Shown: positions 54,389 through 64,000 of the stretch, piece after piece
Layout of the letters: each line of letters starts with the position of its first letter
How positions within the stretch are numbered: the stretch's first letter is position 1
From: Odiellus spinosus
Lineage: Eukaryota; Arthropoda; Arachnida; Opiliones; Phalangiidae
Direction of reading: 5' to 3'
DNA length: 64,000 bases
Assembly: GCA_963920705.1 (NCBI GenBank)
Contig: OY987233.1
Location: 12,387,459-12,451,458 of the forward strand
Position numbers and translations under genes: made by a program
The notes under the pieces: model-generated
Database searches by the model: none
What the model was told of the DNA's origin: nothing
Seen by the model: the letters and a program-made list of their open reading frames with translations, nothing else

Positions 54389-56334
54389 CTAATCTTTTAA
54401 TTTTGTTTTAAGTTTTTTTTATATTTCTTTTTAAATTAAACCCCAAATTTCTGTTTCTTTTGATCTTTCGAGATTGAAGCGCGCCATTTTCTTTTGAAGT
54501 TCATTTTTTTTTTCACGGAATCCCAATTCGATTTTAAGTCCTCCGAAACTAGGCGCTACCTCGATAGGGATACTAATTCCCGTTGGAAAACCGTTTTTTC
54601 TTGTCCCGATTTAATCCCTTTCCAAGATTGAAAATCCGACTTAAAGGCGAGTACTTTTCTATTCTTGAAAGTAATTCGCTCTCGGGTGGATGGGTGGCGC
54701 CGTGGCTTACTGGTTCGCTATTTTCCGTCCCGTTTCTTCATTTCCGTTTTGGTACTTCCGGTTTGGTTCTCGAAACATTTTTCTATCCCGAGTTATATCG
54801 AGAAGTTTCTTGATTCTCTTAGGATTTGGAAAGAACTAGTATCTATAAAACGAAATACATCTATAGCTCTACGAATTGGGAAAATGATGGGAGTGGTTCC
54901 TTTATTATCCGTTGCCAACTTATAGGTCAGATGTAATCGAGAGCTTTCATATCATGGCTCAAGGAGATTTTTCGGTAACTTCCTTTCGCCCAGAAAAAGA
55001 AATTCAAAAAGAATTATATCTTGAGATTTAAATTTAATTTTAATCCTCAGAAATGGAGGTACAATTCTTATCAGAAGTCTATTATTATCTCTAAGTACCC
55101 AACTAAGGAATTTCGTACGAACCCTGGCATGTTAAAACGTTAATTTTTGGGTTAGATTATATTGGGAGATGTGAGCTTGGCTTGTTGGTTACGAATGTTT
55201 CATGATAATGATGACTAAAAATATTTTATAAATCTAATTTTCGAAAAAAATCAAGTCCTAAAATTAGACCAAGATCTCTACATTATCACCTAGATGTCGC
55301 AAGGGGTTCTACGATATTATTTTAATACCTCATGGGATGGGGGCTTGGCTGTGGTTGGCTTGTTGGCAATGGTACAGAAATTCAAACACGTGTTTAGGAT
55401 ATAAAACTTTAAACAATCTTTTCTTATCGTATTCGTTGTTCAAAAATTCTGAAAAAATTCTAGGGGGTATAATTTTACCTAAGGAATCGGAAAATAAATA
55501 CTTCATTTCAGCTAATAGTATCCCTTTAATGTATGTAGGTCGGCAAAAGTAGGCTTACGTAGGTTTTAAATTTCGGTTAGTTCCGTCTACATTTTTATTC
55601 GTATTCGTATTTCGTTTGGTGGCTCGCTTTCTAGATTTAATTTTCCTCGGGTGTATATTTGAATACTTTCCTCGGGTTGGGCATTAGCGTTTTATATCTA
55701 GCGGGAGTTGCGTGGTGTGGATTTCAATTTTACGAGTGGGTATAAATTTTGAAAGTTGTTTTTACTTTTAGAGGAGGCAAAAAAAAAAAGGCGCTCCAAT
55801 GTTTTTGTTGAGATTCAAACATTTATTCTCTAGATTTGCCAATTTATCTTTTTCGCGCTTTTTTTTATATAGTTCAAATAAAATTGAATCTTTATCTAGG
55901 GGTGATACGGCTGAGGGTTACCCTTATATTAAATGCCTTTCAAATAAAAATAGTACGTCCCAAGTTGAACTGATTTTTGATCTGTTTTTTTTTTTTTTTC
56001 TGCTCTTCTTTTCTCTTTGGAGTTAGTACTCTATTTTTTGGTCTATTTTTCTCTTCGGGGGGCTATTTCATCTCCAAATGGCATATTTTCGTCGCTTTTA
56101 TTTTAGTTTCCAAATTGAAGAATATCACCATATTTATTTCGTATCTAGCGCTAGAATTTCGAATTTGGCTTTTTATATTTTATCAATTTTTTTGTTATCT
56201 GCAAAATCTAAACTTTGCTCTTTTAAAATTTAATTTCCGTCTTGTTTCTGCCTTAAGTTCCGTTTATTTATTGATATTTATGAAATTTTGGAACTACGTC
56301 ACTGCAGGGTAGCAAATCGCTGTAATTTTTACAG
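54389..56334. other. Long unique stretch without a supported gene
   Basis: Several short plus-strand frames (54583, 55337, 55799, 55977) are hydrophobic or T-rich translations without splice support. A CAGGG-type right end (TTCGTACGAACCCTGG) lies alone at about 55111. Confidence 0.4.
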
Positions 56335-56785
56335 TTAACCCTGAAGGAAACATTTTTTTTTTGATAAAATAGTAATGCAGTAATAAAAAAGCCCCTTTCT
56401 CCATTAAACATTTATAATTCCGCTTAATTACTTCAAAATTAAGATTTAAAGTTAGCGTTTTAACCCTGCCCCTGACTTTGTCCACCAGATTGTTCCTTGT
56501 AGAAAAGGAGATACCAGCCAATCAGAATTTTACTTTGGGGAAAATCTTGTTTTGTTAGATGGCGCCACAGTCTCCTTACTTTTGCTCGAATTGATATTGT
56601 GAATAAAAAGACGAGATTTGATTGGTTCGTATCCCCTTCTCTCTTGTAGCTGGATTAAAAATGGTGGTCGACTTTTATTTTTTTTTTATTTTTTCTCGTA
56701 ATTTAACTTTTTAATTACTTTGTTTCTACTTAATAATATATTTTATGGTCTAAGAAATTCAAAAATTAAGTTATCGCGTATTACA
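56335..56785. mobile_element. TTAA foldback element family B, copy 3
   Basis: Opposite in orientation to 40716-41316 and parallel to 20161-20565. It shares AGGAGATACCAGCCAATCAG, GTTAGATGGCGCCACAGTCT, TTTTATGGTCTAAGAAATTC and AAAAATTAAGTTATCGCG. The TTAA at its left end is followed by CCCTGAAGGAAAC; the right TTAA is lost. Confidence 0.8.
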
Positions 56786-57152
56786 CACTATTCTTTTCCT
56801 TTTTGGGTAATAATATTTAAACGAGCGCTTGTTTTGGAATGTTTAACGTTTCGAAACACGGCTTTATCCGTGTTTGTATTTTTGGTATATATTTAAATAT
56901 TGACGCTTTTGCGTGTTTTGTACTGGAATTTATTACGAGAAAAGTCAATATACATAAATATAAGAACTTTCTCTTCATATAAAAAGAGCTTTGATGTTAG
57001 CGTCACGTCATCAAAGCTAGTCTCAACCGGCTTCTATGTATAAAAGTACCGAATAACGTATAAACATCGTAACCAATTCCCTTTGAAAAATAAAGCCTTA
57101 AAACTAAAAGTAGCTCTTTCCATTGGCTTCTCTTTAAATTAAAGATTGGACC
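56786..57152. other. No feature recognised
   Basis: Unique AT-rich sequence. Confidence 0.4.
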
Positions 57153-57630
57153 TTAAAGGGAAACTTGGAGCTAAAAATGGAATAGCTTTTGAATTTATTT
57201 TCGGTTTCACCGGGTACCAAAAAAAAAAAAACGCGAATTTTCAAACAATTTTTAGACACGTTTTTGATGTTTAAATTAATTTATAAAGTTTGATAAAGTT
57301 TGAATAAAAGTAAATATAAATTCCTGTCAATCATATTATTGAAGCCTTCAACAGCTCGTGTAATGTCCTAACATTAAAAGAATAATCTTAATAGGTCTTA
57401 ATAGGCATCAAACGCTGGCCATTCTTTTAATGTTAGCCTTAGGACTGAAATAATATGATTGGCCCGATATTTACTTTTATTCAAACTTTATCAAACTTTA
57501 GAAATTAATTTAAACACCATAAACGTGTCTATTAATTACTTTGATAATTCTAGAATACGTTTTTGGCATCCCGTGATTCCGAAAATAAATTCAAAAGCTG
57601 TTCCATTTCTAGCTTCAAGTTTCCCTTTAA
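57153..57630. mobile_element. TTAA foldback element family C, complete (478 bp)
   Basis: The left end TTAAAGGGAAACTTGGAGCT and right end AGCTTCAAGTTTCCCTTTAA begin arms of about 145 bp that pair almost throughout (GGAATAGCTTTTGAATTTAT against ATAAATTCAAAAGCTGTTCC). The centre has AATGTCCTAACATTAAAAGA facing TCTTTTAATGTTAGCC. A half copy is at 45100-45412. The frame at 57459 is an artefact of the arm. Confidence 0.92.
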
Positions 57631-57955
57631 AGTCGAGAACATTCGGTGGAAATCAGGCCATTCCAGTTCGCTTTTCCTTCATACATAAACTAAGAAATAA
57701 AACTTTGATTTTCTAAAACCCCCTCGCGTTAAGATAGCTATATAGTTTGTCTTTGAATTAATAATTTACCCCGCGAGATTTAAGCCTATCTATATCTAAA
57801 CGGGTTTAGAAACAAACATCATTCGGAATTTTATCATTCATCAATCCCTAATGAAATATTTAATGTTTTAAAATCCGTATCCAACCCAAATCGCCTACAA
57901 ACTTAGCTAGCTTTAATGTCGGCTTTAATAGAACAAACCTAGTGCTCGGAATTCG

Positions 57956-58483
57956 TATAACTTTTGTTGATTGAATAAGACCATTGAATGTCAATCAGAT
58001 ATTATCCGTTCGCGAAAAATATCCATTTCTTATTCGAGTTAACGTATACCCGAATGGAACGGCAAACTTACAATTCGTATAATCAATTGTTATAGGAAAT
58101 TGATACGTTATACGAGTTATTCATTCGCCGATAACAATTTGAAACCCATCGAGTTTCTTCGCGGATTTTAACCAAAATATAGATCTCGAAGCTAGAATGT
58201 GTCATTTAGTCGCTGTTCCTTTCGATTTAAATTAAAATATAATTATTATATTTCATTCTACACGGATATCGAGAAACATCGTATTTTTATCTTGGCGTTA
58301 TCCGTTCGAATAAACGCTGAATTTGTTTTTACTCGAGCTTCAAATTTCATCTCCGGATAATTTTCCTCTGTTTATATAATTTGTGGCTTTACATTAACTT
58401 GAACAATTTATCCGAGATTAATATATCCGAAAAAAGCCTAGGTATCAATGGATATCCTATGTTATTCATTATCCGATTCCGAG
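57956..58483. repeat. Dispersed repeat D, copy 2
   Basis: Same orientation and order as 45446-45962, including TTTGAAACCCATCGAGTTTC and GTCGCTGTTCCTTTCGATTT, and ending ATTATCCGATTCCGAGCTCT. It lies 325 bases after a family C element, whereas at 45 kb the gap is about 35 bases. Confidence 0.88.
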
Positions 58484-59089
58484 CTCTCGTAAGACCGAAA
58501 ATGGCATGATGTTTAATAATTGAATGTCCCGAGCTTTGAAAATAAATAAATTCGCGCTCGCTCGCTTGCTTCTGTAGATTTGTGAAAAACTTTGAAAGCC
58601 TCGGTTTCTAATATCACTCGCTAGGGTACCGTAAAATATCAAATAGCTCGCTGTATGAAGCGAAAAACCGTCATTAAAATAGACTATCAACGCATTATTA
58701 CGTTATTTAACACTATTCTCATAATGGCGGGAAATCTTAAACCCGGGCATACAGTTATAGTTACAATCCCCAGGGAGATCTGCCGAATTTCGCTACATTT
58801 TCGTGTTAATTTTGGTTTTAAATTTGATAGCGAACTGAATTACGAGCTTAGAAGGGAATTAAATTGGTGTGTAACAAGCGGGTGACGTAACGAGATATCA
58901 GATCCCTTCTTAGGATGGCGATAACGGAGTATTACAGAGTATATCGTGAGACGACCAACGGTCAACCGAGATGACCTTACCAAGGCTCCGTATCATCTTC
59001 GATTCTTAGAAGCTCAGGTTTTATGTTTAGTCTTTCTTCTGACTCGGTGTTGATGATAGCTACGGGAAGTTAGGGCTGCTGGTTGCTAG
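58484..59089. other. Unique sequence, moderately GC-rich
   Basis: The 76-codon frame 58655-58885 contains NLKPGHTVIVTIPREICRIS. It has a distant look of a folded domain, but no family or splice site supports it. Confidence 0.25.
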
Positions 59090-59151
59090 TTGTTCATTGG
59101 CTTATTCCGAAACGGGAAACGTACGCGGTGTTAAATTTCCACCGTGACTCC
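59090..59151 (+). CDS. Weak candidate internal exon
   Basis: A segment of 62 bases lies between GGGCTGCTGGTTGCTAG and GACTCC|GTGAGT. One frame is open, reading VHWLIPKRETYAVLNFHRDS after two leading bases; the other two contain stops. The acceptor has a moderate pyrimidine content and the donor is good. The surrounding 500 bases are GC-richer than usual. No domain or partner exon is recognised. Confidence 0.18.
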
Positions 59152-59377
59152 GTGAGTATGTACATAAGAGAGGTGCGGAGATGGCGTTGTTCCGGCCGAC
59201 GGAGCGATCAAAATGATCTCGCTAGGGTGTCGAGTTCGGTGTATCCCATCACGCGCACTTGGGGGAATTAAGCCTTATTCTATAGCTGGTCCGGTCGCCA
59301 AAGAGGAGACCGTTAGGTAACTCGATACCGCCCGCGTATAGGGATTGAGGGAGTTGGCGCACCGCGAAGACATTTCC

Positions 59378-59620
59378 CTATTCGAATTAATACAGCCAAA
59401 GGCGGCGAACTGCCGGTTCTCTGTATAACTTGTTTATCGAGATAAGTTGGAAGAACTACTTTCTTCTCTAAGAAGGATTGACATTGGTATATCAATCCGC
59501 GTGAGTAGTTCTCACTGATCAACTTGTCTCGAGTAGCGACGCACCGTAACATTTCCCTATTCGAATTATTATAGTCAAAGGTAGAGTGCTGCCGATTCCC
59601 TATTGGCTTCTTATACGTAC
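59378..59620. repeat. Low-copy direct repeat, period about 165 bp
   Basis: ATTTCCCTATTCGAATTAAT (59371) and ATTTCCCTATTCGAATTATT (59551) are each followed by similar AGYCAAAGG...CTGCCG sequence. A related word is at 25275. Confidence 0.6.
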
Positions 59621-61186
59621 CTCGCTCTAGTCTCGGTGACGAATCGACATAAACTACTTTTTCCCTACGAGGTTTAACGTGTTATAACAGTCCGCCATTG
59701 TTTTCCCACCTTTGCGCCAACTGGTTTATAGTTTATTACCTATATCTATATTACGAGGTTTCGAGACACTCTCGAGGGAAATTGGCTACCCTGTTTTCTC
59801 GTCCGATTCATTAGCGACACAGTTCAGTGAGAAATGGAACGTAAAAACGCCTACTTGTACGTCTAGCTATACCTTCAAGTCAGCCAAATTGGTCACTTAT
59901 CCAACTTGTTCGCGTATGGACTTGGAAGTTGGGTAAATTTCACTTTTAAACTTGTTTATTATCTTGGTACAATTCATTCAAATCGGTCATGTGACGAGAT
60001 TTATATTGAGGTTGTTACAGAATTTTTCAAATGGAAATTAAGTAGCATTTTCGGGAAGATAGTTAAAAAACAATTCAAAATATATATACAAATGGCATAT
60101 AGATAATATTACCGATACAGTATTTACATATTTTATAATCACCATTTTTGAAATTTTTAAAATATAAATTCCCCGCAATAATACGTCATTACACTATGGT
60201 CGCATGATTACGCTATTGTAGAGACCTAGACTGCAGTTGTTTCTGGCGCGTTCTGGCTTTCGCGCGCTCTTTTTCGTAAAAGTACTGAGTCCAGATCAAG
60301 TCAACTATCTTTCGTACGATAATTATCGTTAATTACGTTCCAGAAATAAACTACGTCATAATTGTTCATTTTCTGATTAAAAAGATGTCTTGTCATGATG
60401 ACGCGTGCTGGAAACGTCTAATATACGCGCGTTCTGACGTCTATGCGTAATGTAAGGCTAGCCTTGTTGTATAGCCTCCTCGGGGTATGCCGTGTCCATC
60501 CATCATCGCTTTTATACCGGGGTTGAATGACAGTGAAAGGAAAGGCGAGGCTTAGATCGTAAACTGTCCGTTAGATCACTGTCAATATGGATCAGATCAC
60601 CCTGCACTGTTAGGCCCGCCTTATTTTCTTATATTTACTATATCATATTATAATGGTTTTATTTTCTTCTCAAAAATTGCTTCTTCTATGCGTTCTAAGA
60701 AGTTAAATTGGATAATTCACACGAACAATTGGTTCGTAAAGTCTAGTAATTATATGCACGGCCGGATTAAGCGATTCTGCGCCCGGTAGGGGGGAGGGCA
60801 AAATTATACGAGACCCCTAATTTGAAAATCCAAATCCATCACGCTCCCTAAATAGCTTCGCGCCCAGAAATCATTTCAAATTCAATAACTAACGTCAGGT
60901 TTTTCCCAAATTTTAGTAAAATAATCGCTCGGATTTGGGTATGACTAGATTTCTTGGGCGCCCCTATTTGGCTAGCCCCCTCTGCCCACCTTAATCTGTC
61001 CCTGATTATATGGAAAAAATATTCCGAAGTTATCGATAAATAATAATCGCGATGAAAATACCTAGTTTTGTAATCAATAATTAAGTCGAACACGATTTGT
61101 TTCATTTCTCACTTCATTTTGATTAGCCTTAATTTACTTATAATTAATTAAATATGAGGATTAAAATGTCTGCCAGGAGTTAATTT
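59621..61186. other. No gene recognised
   Basis: Unique sequence. Short frames at 59712, 59906 and 60848 lack splice or domain support. Confidence 0.4.
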
Positions 61187-61750
61187 ACTACCTGGAAAAT
61201 CTGAAAAAGTCAGGGAATTTGAAAATTGGTCCAAAACGTTTAAGGGAAAAGTCAGGGAATTTGAAAATTGGTCCAAAACGTTTAAGGGAAAAGTCAGGGA
61301 ATTTGAAAATTGGCCCAAAACGTTTAAGGGAAAAGTCAGGGAATTTGAAAATTGGCCCAAAACGTTTAAGGGAAAAGTCAGGGAATTTGAAAATTGGCCC
61401 AAAACGTCAGAGAAAAGTCAGGTTATTTTGGAAATTGGCCCCAAAAGATCAGGGAAAAGTTGGGGAATTTGAAAATGAGCCCAAAGGGTCAGAGAAATTA
61501 TATATTTTGGTACGTGTCAAGAAACTATGATTGTTTGACCAATTAATTGTAAAATAGTTATTTTAAACTGAAAATATTTGCCTAAAGATTCAATTTTTTT
61601 TTTTTTTTTCTTTTTTCATATTCTGAGTAAACAATCCTGACCCTGATTGATAAACTATGTCAAATAAAAAGTGGGAATTGCTAAGAGCAGAGCTCGTAAG
61701 AATAAATACGTGAAAAAATATTAAAATTGGTCAGGGAAATTAACATTTTG
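61187..61750 (+). mobile_element. CAGGG-type dispersed repeat, copy 8
   Basis: It starts TACTACCTGGAAAATCTGAA. It holds four near-identical 42-bp units (GTTTAAGGGAAAAGTCAGGG, then GAATTTGAAAATTGG) at about 61210-61400, further diverged units, the tail with CAATCCTGACCCTGATTG, and TTGGTCAGGGAAATTAAC at the end. As 42 is a multiple of three, the array keeps frames open on both strands. Confidence 0.88.
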
Positions 61751-61768
61751 TAGCTTTTAAATTAGGAA

Positions 61769-62189
61769 TTAAGCCTTACAACAAGTGATTTTTTTTTATC
61801 GATTCCATGTCGTTTTAATAGGCCTAATCCACCAACAACAAATTTACAAAACTAGAAATAAATTTAAAACTTACCCGGACAATAGGCTTAGCGGAATTCA
61901 TAGAGATCACCTGAATTGCCTCCGCGTAAGGTCTAGCGACCAATGAGCAAAGGCACGTCATTCACGCGAGATCTCCACTAGATTTACAATCGCGTTCGAT
62001 TGGTCGCTAGACCATATACGCGAGGGAATCAGGATCTCCATGAGTCGCGCTAAGCCTATTTTCCGTGTAAGTTTTAAATTTATTTATAGTTCAATATTTT
62101 TAAATTTTGTTCACTAGTGGATTAGACCTATTTTCACAATAAGGAATCGATATAAAATCACTTGTTGTTAGGTTGCATTCTCCCTTTAA
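61769..62189. mobile_element. Family A foldback element, subtype A2
   Basis: The left end is degraded (TTAAGCCTTACAACAAGTG); the right end GTTAGGTTGCATTCTCCCTT plus TAA is intact. The inner arms GCGTAAGGTCTAGCGACCAA and GGTCGCTAGACCATATACGC mark subtype A2. Confidence 0.9.
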
Positions 62190-63556
62190 ATAAAAACGAA
62201 AATAAATATTTTAAGAAAAGAGTATAAAATTCAGTTAAAAATTTGTTTCCAAGTATAAGCGATCTCATGTGTGTTTGTATATATTTATAGAGATATTTCT
62301 ATGAAATACGTGAATTTGAGATTGGCCATACATACAGTTCGCTATTTTAAAGTGGTTTCCATTTCGGTTATGTTTGCCCCAATCCTATACCATTACTATA
62401 AAATATATATACACACAAGAAGATAAATAGAATTCCTTCGCTGGATACTTTACGCGATTTTTCCACGAAATTCGAACGAGTTTCGGGTCAATACAAATAA
62501 TAGCTTTAATACCTACGTATATATAAATCGAATACCGTACCAAATATCGCAACCTTCGAATGAACCTAACTTAAATACATCCGATAAGCTATTCTTTAAG
62601 TGTAGCCAATCACTTCCTAGTCCGAGACTAAATATTAGAAAAGTCTAGATACATATAGCTAAGCCTAAAAGGAATCCAAATAACTTATATTTTATACCAC
62701 AAGTAAATTATCCTTTAAGTTTTTAAGACGACATACTACGGGTGATGATGAAGTGAGGCCGATCTTCTCAGTCCACGGTTTCACCCTAAGTATTCCGAAA
62801 TTTGTACAAAAAGGCGGCCAGGTGCTGTATATTCTTTCTAGAATAAATCCGACTCGAAATCGCGACGGCCGGACGAGACACGCTCCTTAGTTTCGCGAGA
62901 GAGAGAAGGGAGAGTCGTTTTCCATCGATACATTTTCACCCCAGTAAACGTCTAGACAGTTCGGCGCGATATTAGCACCGCCTACTTAGTTCCAATCTCA
63001 ACCGCTAGAGAGGGCAATTTCGAATTGCGTATCTCGACCGTTTAGAGTTTTTGGACCTTTCCCTCTCTCCTCGGGCGAAAGCTCTGACGACGAAACTTTC
63101 AGAACCACGTACCAATCATAATACGCCTTGTTGTAAACTTGAAGCGTGATTTACCTGTGCTTATACGGATATATAGAAAACATATTTTGGCAAATCGCCG
63201 TTGGCTGCGAAGTAACGAAAAAAAAAAAATAATAATAATAAAAATAAAATTCGATCTTCGAGAGACGTATTTTGGTATCTGGATTCCTTGGTAAACGTGA
63301 AGGCGATAAAAACGTTTTCAGTTAACATCAATTTTATATTATATTATATCCACCGACCAACGATAAAGCGACCAACGCAAAAATAAAATAAGCAATATTC
63401 ATAGTTGAAATGCTTTTAACATCCATGCAACAAACAAACAACTCAAATATCGTTATAAACGTGCAGGAATTCGTATATATAAATACGAAAAGAATATTTG
63501 ACTTATTGGCTTTATTTTATTTCGGCTGGTAGCCCAAGGAAGGGAGAGCTCCACTC
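62190..63556. other. No gene recognised
   Basis: AT-rich to 62700, then CpG-richer to 63150. Some weak minus-strand donors are seen but no exon can be defended. Confidence 0.4.
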
Positions 63557-63583
63557 CTTAAAGGAAGAATGCAACCTAATAAG
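63557..63583. mobile_element. Solo terminal fragment of family A
   Basis: TTAAAGGAAGAATGCAACCT plus AATAAG is a left end without a body, 200 bases before the next copy. Confidence 0.7.
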
Positions 63584-63782
63584 TTAAATCCAAATATTGC
63601 CTTTCAATTCAACAGAAATAATAATGAATTTGTAGATTGTCCAACACCGACGCGTCTAGGTTAGGACACTTATTCTTCTAAGAAATCTTCAAAGTATGAA
63701 AACGCTATTTTCCGGAAACCAACTTCATTTTTCTTTAAAAAAAAACATGGCATCATTTTGATTACCCTAGAATTAATATTAT

Positions 63783-64000
63783 TTAAAGGTAGAATTCAAT
63801 CTAACAAGTGATTATTGATTCCTTATCGTTTAAAAATGCCTAATCCACCAGTTAACAAATTTTAAAAACGAACTAGAATTAAATTTAATTTGGAAAATAG
63901 GCTTAGGTAGATTCATGGAGATTCTGAATTTCTTCGCATTGATGGGTCAGCGACCAATGAAAAGGCTTGTAGTTTATTCGAGATCTTAAGGTCAAATTTC
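63783..64000. mobile_element. Family A foldback element, cut by window end
   Basis: Starts TTAAAGGTAGAATTCAATC and continues through TGATGGGTCAGCGACCAATG. The right arm lies outside the window. Confidence 0.88.

Noticed and set aside
55977..56312. 111-codon hydrophobic plus-strand frame resembling a membrane protein
   Set aside because: It follows a T-rich stretch, which forces Phe/Leu/Ile codons. No start context, splice signal or family pattern was seen.

Overview
The window looks like intergenic or intronic DNA of an animal, probably an invertebrate. It is AT-rich. No open reading frame of normal gene length survives once tandem-repeat frames are discounted. There are a few short exon-like stretches with eukaryotic splice signals, one decayed non-LTR retrotransposon end, and a very dense population of short palindromic (foldback) transposons and minisatellites. 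CpG and CGCG words are common, so strong CpG depletion is unlikely. I cannot name the species from sequence alone, and I saw no tRNA, rRNA, CRISPR array or bacterial operon.

Layout. 0-3 kb: two palindromic elements and the first CAGGG-type repeat. 3-6 kb: a truncated reverse transcriptase end (minus strand), a candidate glutamine-rich internal exon (4543-4638) and a five-unit tandem repeat. 6-10 kb: a 46-unit 23-bp satellite inside a CAGGG element, a GC-rich island, a TTAA foldback element and a 35-bp satellite that starts at its last bases. 10-17 kb: dispersed repeats, then 20-bp (69 units) and 22-bp (31 units) satellites. 18-33 kb: TTAA foldback elements about every 2 kb, an AT-rich 31-bp satellite, and a short hAT-like element with perfect 8-bp target duplications and an unoccupied paralogous site elsewhere in the window. 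34-38 kb: the best plus-strand first-exon candidate (35511-35725) with a CRE palindrome upstream. 38-49 kb: more elements, a cluster of heat-shock-element motifs (42640-42772) and the best minus-strand first-exon candidate (46718-46800). 49-64 kb: a threefold diverged repeat of about 540 bp, an inverted-repeat element with a 20/60-bp satellite inside, a duplicated block shared with 45 kb, and further foldback elements.

The clearest theme is that at least four foldback families (A, B, C, E here) end in the same TTAA-plus-purine pattern, most often TTAAAGGGA, and differ inside. This suggests families served by one TTAA-targeting transposase, which is not encoded here. Family A is present in about 15 substantial copies and carries a consensus-like splice donor in each arm. 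Several satellites sit inside or directly against mobile elements. Coding calls are tentative: each rests on splice-site grammar and an open frame, with no homology recognised. The two best first-exon candidates point toward each other, so any genes would be nested, overlapping, or partly false.
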